The notes under the pieces: generated by a model | Seen by the model: only the letters and a program-made list of their open reading frames with translations | Database searches by the model: none | Told to the model about the DNA's origin: nothing | Shown here: piece after piece, positions 1 through 5,687 of the stretch | Numbering within the stretch: position 1 is the first letter of the stretch | Layout: the number at the start of each line of letters is the position of its first letter | Made by a program: the position numbers and the translations under genes | Virus record (IMG/VR): IMGVR_UViG_3300045912_000014 | Span: 1-27,899 of that record | Strand: one strand, 5' to 3' | Origin: a virus | DNA: 27,899 nucleotides

Positions 1-32
1 GCGCTGCGCGCCAGAGCCGAGGAGGCCCCGTC

Positions 33-200
33 ATGACCTACATCCTAATTATCCTCTGGACCACCTCCGCCTTCGGCGACCCGCGAGAACTCCGCTACAC
101 CTTTGAGTCGGAGTTCATGTGCCAGCGGGCACTGGCCGTGGTCCTGGCATCCGAATACGCCCAGGAAGCAAGATGTGAGAAGAAGGAACCGAGCCGATGA
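33..200 (+). CDS. small membrane or exported protein, 55 aa
   Basis: A 55-residue ORF starts at the ATG at 33, after a strong GAGGAGG ribosome binding site, and ends in TGA overlapping the next gene's ATG (ATGA). Residues 3-14 (YILIILWTTSAF) form a short hydrophobic stretch at the N-terminus, which suggests a signal or membrane anchor. Two later cysteines (about 32 and 50) could form a disulfide if the protein is exported. The function is not recognised. A lysis-associated role is possible because a secreted protein is encoded nearby, but nothing in the sequence proves it. Confidence 0.6.
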   Translation: MTYILIILWTTSAFGDPRELRYTFESEFMCQRALAVVLASEYAQEARCEKKEPSR

Positions 201-397
201 CCGAAAACGAAATCAAGACTATCTACGTGGCCGTCGGCGGCCAAGAGTTCGATGACAAGGAGGAGGTTACCCGTTACCAGCGGCTTCTTCAACACACGGA
301 TTGCTGGAACGGCATGGCTAAGGAGGAAATCCGGTATTTCTTAGTTCAACATGCGAGAACCTTACATGACGTTTTTACAACTTATGTAGAGGATTGA
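197..397 (+). CDS. hypothetical protein, 66 aa
   Basis: The start codon overlaps the previous stop (ATGA at 197-200), so the two genes are probably translationally coupled. The 66-residue product is charged, with no membrane segment and a helical, acidic middle (FDDKEEVTRYQRLLQ). It ends just before a promoter, so it is likely the last gene of its transcript. No family is recognised. Confidence 0.6.
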   Translation: MTENEIKTIYVAVGGQEFDDKEEVTRYQRLLQHTDCWNGMAKEEIRYFLVQHARTLHDVFTTYVED

Positions 398-414
398 CAA
401 TCATATGGCACCTA

Positions 415-443
415 TTGCTCGACGGGGCCATGTGTGGTATGAT
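415..443 (+). promoter_or_regulatory. sigma70-like promoter (TTGCTC, 17 bp, TATGAT)
   Basis: The -35 element TTGCTC (415-420) and the -10 element TATGAT (438-443) are separated by exactly 17 bp, with TGG (extended -10) just before the -10 box. The same architecture, with CATGTGTGG before TATGAT, recurs at 2908-2936. It lies 37 bp upstream of the secreted-protein gene at 481. Confidence 0.7.
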
Positions 444-480
444 ATCTAGGACGCCCAATTCAACCCACAGGAGTACGCTT

Positions 481-1083
481 ATGACGCGACTTATCCTTCT
501 CGCTTCCGCCCTTGCCCTTGCGCTGCCGACGACCGCCGCGCTTGCGACGCAGCCCAACCCGCCGCCGTTCCAGGGTGGCACGTCCAACGCCTCGGCGTCC
601 GCGTCTGCCGCCGCTGCGGCATCGGCGAAGTCGAGCGCAGTCGGTATCGGCCAGGGCGGACACGCTGCAGCGGTTGCTGGTGGTGGCGCTGGCGGCAGTG
701 TCGGCAACATCAGCGTCGGCGCGCCGAGCCTCAACATCGGCGGCAACACCGTGCGAACCTACGCCACGATCCCTCCAGGCCTGATGGCTGCTGCCTCCGG
801 TCCGTGCGTCGGCGCGTCGCGCAGCGTGTCGATCGGCATCGGCCCGGCGGCCGGCGGCTTCGGTGAGAGCACGATCGAGCGTGAATGCCAGGTGCGCGAG
901 GCCGCGCGGCTGCTCGGCACGCTCGGCGATGTGGAGACGGCGCGCGCGCTGATCATGTCGCTCGCGAGCGTGCGCGAGGCACTGGCACCGGCCGCCGCCA
1001 CTCCCGCCGCGCAGCCCGTGGCCACAGCGGCGCAGCCCGCCCCCGCGCCCGCCGCCGTCTGGCGTAACGGCGTGATGCCGTGA
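481..1083 (+). CDS. secreted Ala/Gly-rich protein, 200 aa
   Basis: The ATG at 481 follows AGGAG with 8-nt spacing and sits behind the promoter at 415-443. The earlier in-frame start at 394 lies upstream of that promoter and is rejected. Residues 1-23 form a classic signal peptide (MTRLILLASALALALPTTAALA). The mature part is low-complexity Ser/Ala/Gly, followed by a more ordered part with two cysteines (GPCVG near residue 107; ECQVREAARLLGTLGD near 135) and an Ala/Pro-rich tail. The cysteine/ECQ-R-A-LL region resembles exported phage proteins often found near lysis genes; this is family-level memory, not a match I could test. DNA here is very GC-rich compared with the replication genes. Confidence 0.75.
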   Translation: MTRLILLASALALALPTTAALATQPNPPPFQGGTSNASASASAAAAASAKSSAVGIGQGGHAAAVAGGGAGGSVGNISVGAPSLNIGGNTVRTYATIPPGLMAAASGPCVGASRSVSIGIGPAAGGFGESTIERECQVREAARLLGTLGDVETARALIMSLASVREALAPAAATPAAQPVATAAQPAPAPAAVWRNGVMP

Positions 1084-1298
1084 CCACGACGCTCCGCCCC
1101 GCGCAACTGCACGCGATCGCGACGCAACTCTGTCAGATCGCACACCGGCTCGCGCGGGGCGGCTTCGCGACAGAGGCCGCTATCCTGCTCACGCTCGCCG
1201 AGCGCGTGGAGGAAATCGCGCTAGCGACGAGATCGAAGGATCGCACACCGAAGGATGGCACGTGCTCGCCGCCGCAGGAGGAGAAGAGCGATGAGTGA
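1080..1298 (+). CDS. hypothetical protein, 72 aa
   Basis: It begins with GTG at 1080, overlapping the stop of the secreted-protein gene (GTGA). The product is a small, probably helical protein (LHAIATQLCQIAHRLARGGFATEAAILLTLAERVEEIA) with a polar C-terminal tail. No transmembrane segment is obvious. Function is unknown; the coupling suggests co-expression with the secreted protein. Confidence 0.55.
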   Translation: MTTTLRPAQLHAIATQLCQIAHRLARGGFATEAAILLTLAERVEEIALATRSKDRTPKDGTCSPPQEEKSDE

Positions 1299-1341
1299 CG
1301 CTGCGAAGCCAGATACCATTGCCGAGGAGCCCGAGTCATGA
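1291..1341 (+). CDS. possible 16-aa leader ORF
   Basis: The tiny reading frame MSDAAKPDTIAEEPES starts at an ATG preceded by AGGAGG-like sequence (about 1276-1283). Its stop overlaps the next start (ATGA at 1338-1341). It may be a translational relay between the flanking genes rather than a functional protein. Confidence 0.25.
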   Translation: MSDAAKPDTIAEEPES

Positions 1342-1544
1342 CCGAGCACCCGACCTGCGCCTCGTGTCGGTGGTGGGATTCGAGCGGGCGCGGCGTTCGC
1401 GCAGACCCTCCTTACGTCGGGTTGTGTCGTGTCAAGCCGCCTGTCCGCGCTTGGGATAGAGCATCTCTAACGCACGGGGGACATGAGTTGTGGCCTGAGA
1501 CCTCGCGTTCGGACTGGTGCGGCGAGCACGCAAACCGTGGCTGA
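1338..1544 (+). CDS. small cysteine-rich, possibly zinc-binding protein, 68 aa
   Basis: The 68-residue product has CASCRWW near the N-terminus, a third Cys in GLCRVKPP and a fourth in DWCGEH. This C-x2-C...C...C spacing is typical of small phage proteins that bind zinc. The start overlaps the preceding mini-ORF stop. The role is unknown and there is no catalytic motif. Confidence 0.6.
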   Translation: MTEHPTCASCRWWDSSGRGVRADPPYVGLCRVKPPVRAWDRASLTHGGHELWPETSRSDWCGEHANRG

Positions 1545-1582
1545 GTGTGTGGAAGATGCGGCACTAGAGAAGGAGCAGTCCG

Positions 1583-1786
1583 ATGACTGACGCGCTCGAC
1601 AAGTTCAATGAACTGCGTGAGGCGCAGGTGTTAATCACAAACGTACGGTGGTGGATCAACCACGGCAAAGTGGAGACTGCCGAGGCCGCAATAGCAGAGT
1701 ATTGGCGCGGATGGGCTGAACGTTGCCGATGCGCGTCGAAGGGAGGTAGGATGAGCGGTGACGCACCACGCGTCGAAGGGAGGTAG
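1583..1786 (+). CDS. hypothetical protein, 67 aa, 3' end altered by duplication
   Basis: The start at 1583 has AAGGAGCAG upstream. The product is helical (ALDKFNELREAQVLITNVRWWINHGKVETAEAAIAEYW). Its last ~18 residues are encoded by the first copy and part of the second copy of a 37-bp tandem repeat (1732-1812), and it stops at TAG inside the second copy. If one repeat copy is removed, this frame runs without a stop into the next gene (1788-2075). The C-terminus is therefore a product of the duplication. Confidence 0.5.
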   Translation: MTDALDKFNELREAQVLITNVRWWINHGKVETAEAAIAEYWRGWAERCRCASKGGRMSGDAPRVEGR

Positions 1787-1812
1787 GATGAGCGGTGACG
1801 CACCACGCGTCG
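1732..1812 (+). repeat. 37-bp tandem duplication (2.2 copies) with RBS and start codon
   Basis: Positions 1732-1768 and 1769-1805 are identical 37-bp units, followed by seven more matching bases (1806-1812). Each unit carries GGGAGGT followed by ATGAGCGGTGAC, that is, a ribosome binding site and start codon. Because 37 is not a multiple of three, the duplication shifts frame and introduces the TAG that ends the upstream gene. Confidence 0.95.
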
Positions 1813-2075
1813 GCGAAATCGTGAAGGTGAGCCTGCCGGGTGAAACCCCGTGGGTTGTCGTTGTCGCGATTGAGGCGGACGGCACATGGCACGGTCGGAT
1901 TTCGAACGTCACCGTCGCCCAGCGCAGCGATGAGGATCGGCTGCTGATCGCGCAGCGGTTCGGCAGCGACAAGCTAGTGCCGTCGCTGCACGGGTGGAAA
2001 CACGGCGACGTGGTGTGCTTCGGTCGCACGGATCGCGGCTGGGAACCGATTGAGACGACAGGAGGACGGGCATGA
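1788..2075 (+). CDS. hypothetical protein, 95 aa
   Basis: The second-copy ATG at 1788, with GGGAGG at 1778-1783, is chosen; an upstream in-frame start at 1758 lies inside the repeat. The product begins MSGDAPRVGEIVKVSLPG and looks beta-rich (VVVVAIEADGTWHGRISNVTV), ending with HGWKHGDVVCFGR before a Gly-rich tail. It may be a small beta-barrel. No family is recognised. Its stop overlaps the start of the HNH gene (ATGA). Confidence 0.6.
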   Translation: MSGDAPRVGEIVKVSLPGETPWVVVVAIEADGTWHGRISNVTVAQRSDEDRLLIAQRFGSDKLVPSLHGWKHGDVVCFGRTDRGWEPIETTGGRA

Positions 2076-2494
2076 CTGACGCGCGCCTTGCCGTTGAGCA
2101 CGATGAGAGCGGGACGCTGCCGATCGAGTGGATGATGAAGCCGCGCCCTGTGTCCCGACCTTCAGACCGTCGGGAAAGAATCATTGAATCAATTAAGAAG
2201 CGCATCACAGTGAACCAAAACAACTGCTGGGTATGGGGTGGACCCCACTCTGGTAACGGAAGGGGCGGCGGGTATCCTAGAATGTCGCTGGAAGGCCACA
2301 CAGTGGCGGTGCATAGAGTAATGTATGTGTGTCATCATGGGTACGTGTCAAGCAGAAAGCACCTAGATCACACGTGCAAGAATCGGATGTGTGTGAATCC
2401 GGAACATCTAGAAGTTACCACCCGTAAAGAAAACTGCAAGAGGAGAGATAAGAATGGCAAAGATATATCTGGCATCGTCGTGGAAGAACAATGA
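2072..2494 (+). CDS. HNH endonuclease with N-terminal extension
   Basis: Residues 51-123 form an HNH_3-type nuclease: CWVWGGPHSG...GYPR (52-70), HRVMYVCHHG (81-90), then LDHTCKNRMCVNPEHLEV (98-115), with Cys102/Cys107 and the D99-H100, N109, H112 residues expected for the beta-beta-metal fold. Such free-standing phage endonucleases nick or cut DNA and drive their own spread (homing). The first ~30 residues (MTDARLAVEHDESG...) are not part of the nuclease, and their codons are GC-rich like the upstream genes. The nuclease part is AT-richer. This suggests the nuclease gene inserted into, and fused with, the start of another gene. It overlaps the next gene by 41 bp. Confidence 0.85.
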   Translation: MTDARLAVEHDESGTLPIEWMMKPRPVSRPSDRRERIIESIKKRITVNQNNCWVWGGPHSGNGRGGGYPRMSLEGHTVAVHRVMYVCHHGYVSSRKHLDHTCKNRMCVNPEHLEVTTRKENCKRRDKNGKDISGIVVEEQ

Positions 2495-2888
2495 TCAACC
2501 CCAAATACTTCAACGGCTAATGGGTGAGGGTCACGAGGTGTACGATTTTAGAAATCCACCTTGCCGTAATCGGGGATTTTCATGGAGCAGTATAGACGTA
2601 GATTGGAACACTTGGAGTTCCGGTCAATATTTATCAAATTTATTGTACCGACCAGAATGTAGTCATGGGTATTTGGCTGATCTTAGAGGTATGGAATGGG
2701 CTGATACATGTGTACTACTTCTTCCGTGCGGCAGGTCAGCCCATTTAGAGGCAGGTTATTGTAAGGGTAGAGGAAAGCGTCTCATAATTATGCTAAACAA
2801 TAACTTTGAACCGGATCTGATGTATCTAATGGCTGATCATATTGTAAACCACCCGCATGAATTGACAGAAGTACTTGGGCAGCGTTGA
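2454..2888 (+). CDS. nucleoside 2-deoxyribosyltransferase-like protein
   Basis: The 144-aa product has the hallmarks of the nucleoside deoxyribosyltransferase/Rcl-like Rossmann fold: an N-terminal KIYLASSWKN strand-loop, GHEVYDFRNP (26-35), FSW, an LADLRGMEWADTCVLLLPCG segment (74-93), and GRSAHLEAGYCKGRGKRLIIM (93-113), where Glu99 is in the position of the family's catalytic Glu. Family members cleave or exchange the base-deoxyribose bond of nucleosides or deoxynucleotides in the cytoplasm. The start follows AAGAGGAGAG and lies inside the HNH gene. Given the 2-aminoadenine module downstream, a role in the deoxynucleotide pool is plausible but unproven. Confidence 0.75.
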   Translation: MAKIYLASSWKNNDQPQILQRLMGEGHEVYDFRNPPCRNRGFSWSSIDVDWNTWSSGQYLSNLLYRPECSHGYLADLRGMEWADTCVLLLPCGRSAHLEAGYCKGRGKRLIIMLNNNFEPDLMYLMADHIVNHPHELTEVLGQR

Positions 2889-2907
2889 GACTAATTAACA
2901 AAGGATC

Positions 2908-2936
2908 TTGCCTAGTGCGCGCATGTGTGGTATGAT
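2908..2936 (+). promoter_or_regulatory. sigma70-like promoter (TTGCCT, 17 bp, TATGAT)
   Basis: TTGCCT (2908-2913), 17-bp spacer ending ATGTGTGG, TATGAT (2931-2936). The nine bases before the -10 box match those of the promoter at 415-443. It precedes the gene at 2965. Confidence 0.75.
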
Positions 2937-2964
2937 GTGGGATCGGATGGAGAGGAGACCAGTG

Positions 2965-3222
2965 ATGGCCGATAACAATGCCTTAACCCCCACCACGCAG
3001 GTGCGTGTGTTCTCGGTCCCGCCGAAGATTAGGGACATCGACAGTGCCCTCCGCAAGGGAGAGATTACCGCAGAGCAACATGACCGCATGTGCGGCCAGC
3101 TTGTGCGGTCACGCGAAGGAAAGTTTTGGGATGTGGCCGTGACCGTGGTCCGTCAGAGCGACGGCGTAACCCTTGCCCATTTTCATACCACGGCTTCGGC
3201 TCCCACATTCGGAGATCTGTGA
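2965..3222 (+). CDS. hypothetical early protein, 85 aa
   Basis: The ATG at 2965 (MADNNALTPTTQ) follows GAGAGGAGA and lies 29 bp after a -10 box. An upstream in-frame ATG overlaps the promoter and is rejected. The product has a helical, charged centre (KIRDIDSALRKGEITAEQHDRMCGQLV) and a beta-like end. No family is recognised. The first-gene position after a strong promoter suggests early expression. Confidence 0.6.
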   Translation: MADNNALTPTTQVRVFSVPPKIRDIDSALRKGEITAEQHDRMCGQLVRSREGKFWDVAVTVVRQSDGVTLAHFHTTASAPTFGDL

Positions 3223-3223
3223 C

Positions 3224-3466
3224 ATGGCAATCCTCACTGAGGGACTCAAGCAACAGATCAGAGACCTCAGGTCTCGCGGGGCAACATACGCGGAAATAGA
3301 GAAAGAATTGGGAGTCAACTCCTGTAATATAAATAGGGCGCTAGACCCAGAGAGGGTGAAAAGGAATGTCGTGGAAGGTGCTCGTAGACATCGTATAAAA
3401 AGCAAGATGGTGGCTAAGGGTCAGGACTTCTACGCATGGCAAGAAAAGCTGGGAGAGCACCAATGA
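3224..3466 (+). CDS. helix-turn-helix protein, 80 aa
   Basis: Residues 6-46 read as a homeodomain-like/resolvase-type helix-turn-helix: LKQQIRDLRSRGATYAEIEKELGVNSCNINRAL, with the typical G-x-(T/S)-Y-x-E-I-x-x-x-L-G-V-x-x-x-x-I spacing. It is followed by a basic stretch (ERVKRNVVEGARRHRIKSK), consistent with DNA binding. GGAG upstream supports the ATG at 3224. It could be a transcription regulator of the early region. It is coupled by ATGA to the next gene. Confidence 0.65.
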   Translation: MAILTEGLKQQIRDLRSRGATYAEIEKELGVNSCNINRALDPERVKRNVVEGARRHRIKSKMVAKGQDFYAWQEKLGEHQ

Positions 3467-3807
3467 CTGATAGGATCATGTTTATCCTGCGTGCTGATAC
3501 CGACCTTCGCGCGCTGGTTTCCAGGGCATTCGATATGAGTAACCCCCAGGGAATGGGATATCTGCACCACAAGCCCGGACCGATTACTGAGGAGGAGATC
3601 AACTCCGTACTCCAAGACAGCAATAAACCAGGGGAATTGGCTGTACGCGCGGATTATATTCGCGGAAGATCAGTCAAGCTGACCGTCTGGAAGGATGAGG
3701 ATGGCAAATATCTCATCTACGGCCCGGACTGGCTGGATCACTCGCCCGAGGATCTTAATGAACTCGTCCGACCGTACGTGACGCGGACGGTTCACATGGC
3801 GGATTGA
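3463..3807 (+). CDS. hypothetical protein, 114 aa
   Basis: The start overlaps the preceding stop (ATGA, 3463-3466) with GGGAG upstream. The product begins MTDRIMFILRADTDLRALVSRAFDM and contains ITEEEINSVLQDSNKPGELAV and LTVWKDEDGKYLIYGPDWLDHSPEDLNELV. It is soluble, acidic and of mixed alpha/beta character. No family is recognised. It is the last gene before a long hairpin-rich non-coding stretch. Confidence 0.6.
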   Translation: MTDRIMFILRADTDLRALVSRAFDMSNPQGMGYLHHKPGPITEEEINSVLQDSNKPGELAVRADYIRGRSVKLTVWKDEDGKYLIYGPDWLDHSPEDLNELVRPYVTRTVHMAD

Positions 3808-4070
3808 CATTAACTAATGTTTGAGATGCACACGGCAAACACCTCCGTTTCCTCCCCGGAACAGGGAAGCCGTGTCATGGCGTCCGCCCGAGATGGACGT
3901 CTAACTTGGCCGGGTGTCGTCGCTACGCGGTACCCGGCCACATATACCGCCCCGGCCGGGCGCTGAGTAGCCCGTAGGGCTAGATAGGCAGGCCGCTATA
4001 GATATAGCGGGACGTACCCATACCCTCTCCCCGTGCCTCTCGCGGCCACGGAGAGCATACCAGGAGATAC
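3808..4070 (+). ncRNA. hairpin-rich non-coding stretch (possible structured RNA or origin)
   Basis: About 260 bp without a plausible gene hold a series of inverted repeats: ACACGGC (3830-3836) with GCCGTGT (3869-3875); CGTCC (3881-3885) with GGACG (3895-3899); TGGCCGGGT (3907-3915) with ACCCGGCCA (3932-3940), nine perfect pairs; the palindrome CCCGGCCGGG (3951-3960); TAGCCC-GTA-GGGCTA (3968-3982); CCGCTAT-AGAT-ATAGCGG (3993-4010); and CCGTG (4031-4035) with CACGG (4047-4051), flanked by CTCT/AGAG. This density is not expected by chance. It could be a phage non-coding RNA, a replication origin or a regulatory leader for the gene at 4076. No tRNA fold or known riboswitch is recognised. Confidence 0.5.
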
Positions 4071-4075
4071 GACCG

Positions 4076-4300
4076 ATGACAACAGATTATGAAGGTATCA
4101 TGGGGGATCGCCCCCTTTCGCCCGTCGAGGTCAGCCTAATCAATTCAATACGTAAATTAGGTATGCTAATAAATGATCATGTTAAGACGATTCATAACGA
4201 TCCTAATGCGGACCCCAGATGGGCTTCTATTGCAAGTACTCATTTTCAGCAAGGACTGATGGCGTTGGAACGGGCCGTGGCTCGACCGCATACTTACTAA
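4076..4300 (+). CDS. acb2: probable Acb2-family anti-CBASS cyclic-nucleotide sponge, 74 aa
   Basis: The C-terminal half, LINSIRKLGMLINDHVKTI...DPRWASIASTHFQQGLMALERAVARP (residues 21-71), matches the pattern I know for the Acb2/Tad1 hairpin family: N-x-I-R-x-L-G...RW-x-x-I-A-x-T-x-x-Q-Q-G-x-M-A-L-x-R-A-V-x-x-P. Acb2 proteins are small helical-hairpin hexamers that bind cyclic di- and trinucleotides and so block CBASS immunity. Length and two-helix layout fit. AGGAG lies upstream of the ATG. It follows the structured non-coding stretch, and its early-region location suits an anti-defence gene. Ligand specificity cannot be read from the sequence. Confidence 0.7.
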   Translation: MTTDYEGIMGDRPLSPVEVSLINSIRKLGMLINDHVKTIHNDPNADPRWASIASTHFQQGLMALERAVARPHTY

Positions 4301-4314
4301 CGTCTACCCATATC

Positions 4315-4343
4315 TTTCCCACAGACGCCTATCGTGATATCAT
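4315..4343 (+). promoter_or_regulatory. sigma70-like promoter (TTTCCC, 17 bp, TATCAT)
   Basis: TTTCCC (4315-4320), exactly 17 bp, then TATCAT (4338-4343), preceded by TGA (extended -10 TGN). It sits in the short gap before the gene at 4368 and fits the window's recurring promoter pattern, although its -35 is weaker. Confidence 0.55.
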
Positions 4344-4367
4344 GGAGAGACAGACGAGGAGATGCGC

Positions 4368-4583
4368 GTGAGTATTGACCTAAAGAGCCTAAAAAATGTC
4401 AGCGCCGCCGTGGCGGTGATCGAGCTTCAATCCATGATTAATGAGCAAAAAAAGATTCTTCGTACATCAGGCACACATAATAGCCTCGTGGAGTGCAAGA
4501 TTGATGTGTTAAGGGAAGCGATTCATCGCATCACAAATCCGAAACCAGTTAGAATCGTAAATGAAAGAGAATATGTGTCATGA
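4368..4583 (+). CDS. hypothetical protein, 71 aa (GTG start)
   Basis: The GTG at 4368 is preferred: AGGAG (4357-4361) stands 6 nt before it, whereas the in-frame ATG at 4362 would abut the ribosome binding site. The product is mostly helical with a lysine-rich centre (SAAVAVIELQSMINEQKKIL...ECKIDVLREAIHRI), possibly a coiled coil. No family is recognised. The TGA overlaps the start of the next gene. Confidence 0.5.
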   Translation: MSIDLKSLKNVSAAVAVIELQSMINEQKKILRTSGTHNSLVECKIDVLREAIHRITNPKPVRIVNEREYVS

Positions 4584-4744
4584 TGTACGCAGTATTAATA
4601 TGGGCGCACAAGACACGTCGATGGAAGGTTTTGGGATTCTTTGACACCAGAGAAGAAGCAGCGGAGTACTGTAAGACAGTAAGTAAGAAAGACTCACATT
4701 ACCCGCCCACTATCTGGTATATGACGGAATGTGGACAGGCATGA
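4580..4744 (+). CDS. hypothetical protein, 54 aa
   Basis: A short frame starts ATGATG at 4580, overlapping the previous stop, and ends TGA at 4744, overlapping the next ATG (4741). It encodes MMYAVLIWAHKTRRWKVLGF, then FDTREEAAEYCKTVSKK and a WYMTECG end. The FDTREEAAEYC pattern is common in small phage proteins whose helix follows two beta strands. Without this gene the interval would be empty, and the stop/start overlaps on both sides support it. Confidence 0.55.
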   Translation: MMYAVLIWAHKTRRWKVLGFFDTREEAAEYCKTVSKKDSHYPPTIWYMTECGQA

Positions 4745-4983
4745 CGCGTACTAGTTATGACATATCAAAGGCTAGCAGCGACCCGATGGCCCAGGTAGTG
4801 TCATTGGCCTCCGATTCCATGTATAGCGTGTTTAAGGAGATGACTGACGGTATGGATCGTAATGCCAAGCGTTCGGTGCTCATGGCGCTGCTGGACCGGC
4901 ATTACGAGGATACGCATGGAAATATTGGGTACATATTTATGACCACCGACGTCTTGTCATGGGGGAAGACCGATGAAGACTAA
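4741..4983 (+). CDS. hypothetical protein, 80 aa
   Basis: The ATG at 4741 overlaps the preceding stop (ATGA); the in-frame ATG at 4729 lies within the previous gene and is less likely. The product MTRTSYDISKASSDPMAQVV... is helical (ASDSMYSVFKEMTDGMDRNAKRSVLMALLDRHYED) with an acidic end. No family is recognised. Confidence 0.55.
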   Translation: MTRTSYDISKASSDPMAQVVSLASDSMYSVFKEMTDGMDRNAKRSVLMALLDRHYEDTHGNIGYIFMTTDVLSWGKTDED

Positions 4984-5200
4984 CGCATATAAGCGGTACG
5001 CCGTCAGCGTCGTGATCAAGCCCGATGACACTCTAGGGAATAAGAAAGTGGGGGCTCGGTACGTTGATCACGTTTCCGCTCTATCTGAAAGTTCGGCCGA
5101 GGCTATCGCTAGGTTAAACGCTGTAAAAAAGGGGGTGCCAGAGAGGAGGGTGTCGGTAAAGGCAGTCGAATATATTGCCTCGGACGTCAAGATGTGCTAG
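4973..5200 (+). CDS. hypothetical protein, 75 aa
   Basis: It overlaps the preceding gene by 11 bp, with GGGGGAAG upstream of the ATG. The product looks like beta-beta-alpha-beta (AVSVVIKPDD..., SESSAEAIARLNAVKKGVPERRVSVKAVEYI), reminiscent of small proteins that chop a signal into repeats of strand-helix-strand, but no family is recognised. Its stop codon TAG is also the start of a -10 box (5198-5203). Confidence 0.55.
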   Translation: MKTNAYKRYAVSVVIKPDDTLGNKKVGARYVDHVSALSESSAEAIARLNAVKKGVPERRVSVKAVEYIASDVKMC

Positions 5201-5203
5201 AGT
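5175..5203 (+). promoter_or_regulatory. sigma70-like promoter (TTGCCT, 17 bp, TAGAGT)
   Basis: TTGCCT (5175-5180), 17 bp ending GATGTGC (extended -10 TGC), then TAGAGT (5198-5203). It is embedded in the 3' end of the upstream gene and drives the gene at 5261. Confidence 0.55.
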
Positions 5204-5260
5204 GCGTCTGCCTTGATAAAAGGCTGAAACATTAACCCATAGGAATGGATTGAGGTTTAC

Positions 5261-5680
5261 ATGGCTAAGCGAAAGACTTCCACCACCCCCACCAAGGCTG
5301 CCGCTCCGGTTAAGGCCGCCAAGGCTTCCAAAGTCACTGTTCCGGTTAAGGCCACCTCGGCCCCCCGGGTTCGCTCTAATGGGGCGGACTCCGGGAAGGT
5401 TACCATTGATCGTAGCCGGTACAATTACGTCACACATGACGTCAAGACCGTTTCTGGTCGGCGCGCAGTGGATAATGCCGACGAGGTAGCAGAGGCCCTG
5501 CGCGGGCTTACGCTCCCCGAGGTTCGGTCCATCCTGACTGAAAACGGCATCGAGTGGCGTTGGGATCATCTTAATCCCGGCATGCAGCGTATGAATGCTG
5601 GAAATGCACTTAGGGGCAAGTTCAAGTCCCAGGGCAAGATGGTGGTCCTTGGCAAGACTGTCCACAATCAGAACGCCTGA
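5261..5680 (+). CDS. basic protein with Lys/Ala/Pro-rich N-terminal tail, 139 aa
   Basis: Residues 1-37 (MAKRKTSTTPTKAAAPVKAA...) form a Lys/Ala/Pro/Thr tail resembling histone H1-like or other nucleic-acid-binding disordered tails, with the repeat APVKA/VPVKA. The remaining ~100 residues are globular (VTIDRSRYNYVTHDVKTVSGRRAVDNADEVAEAL...LTLPEVRSILTENGIEWRWDHLNPGMQRMNAGNALRGK). This C-terminal part looks like a conserved phage domain, but I cannot name it. It has its own promoter 60 bp upstream. DNA or RNA binding is inferred from charge only. Confidence 0.65.
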   Translation: MAKRKTSTTPTKAAAPVKAAKASKVTVPVKATSAPRVRSNGADSGKVTIDRSRYNYVTHDVKTVSGRRAVDNADEVAEALRGLTLPEVRSILTENGIEWRWDHLNPGMQRMNAGNALRGKFKSQGKMVVLGKTVHNQNA

Positions 5681-5687
5681 TACGGCC

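Noticed and set aside
396-401. TTGACA as -35 for the promoter at 438-443
   Set aside because: It lies 36 bp from the -10 box; TTGCTC at 415-420 gives the correct 17-bp spacing.
460-1143. Arg/Gly-rich minus-strand frame (227 aa)
   Set aside because: Opposite strand of the signal-peptide gene in GC-rich DNA, where long shadow frames are common.
3804-3832. TTGACA at 3804-3809 as a promoter for acb2
   Set aside because: No acceptable -10 box at 16-18 bp; the element reads TGCACA.
3907-4010. tRNA gene in the hairpin cluster
   Set aside because: Stems do not form a cloverleaf with D/T-arm motifs (no GGTTCGA-type T-loop).
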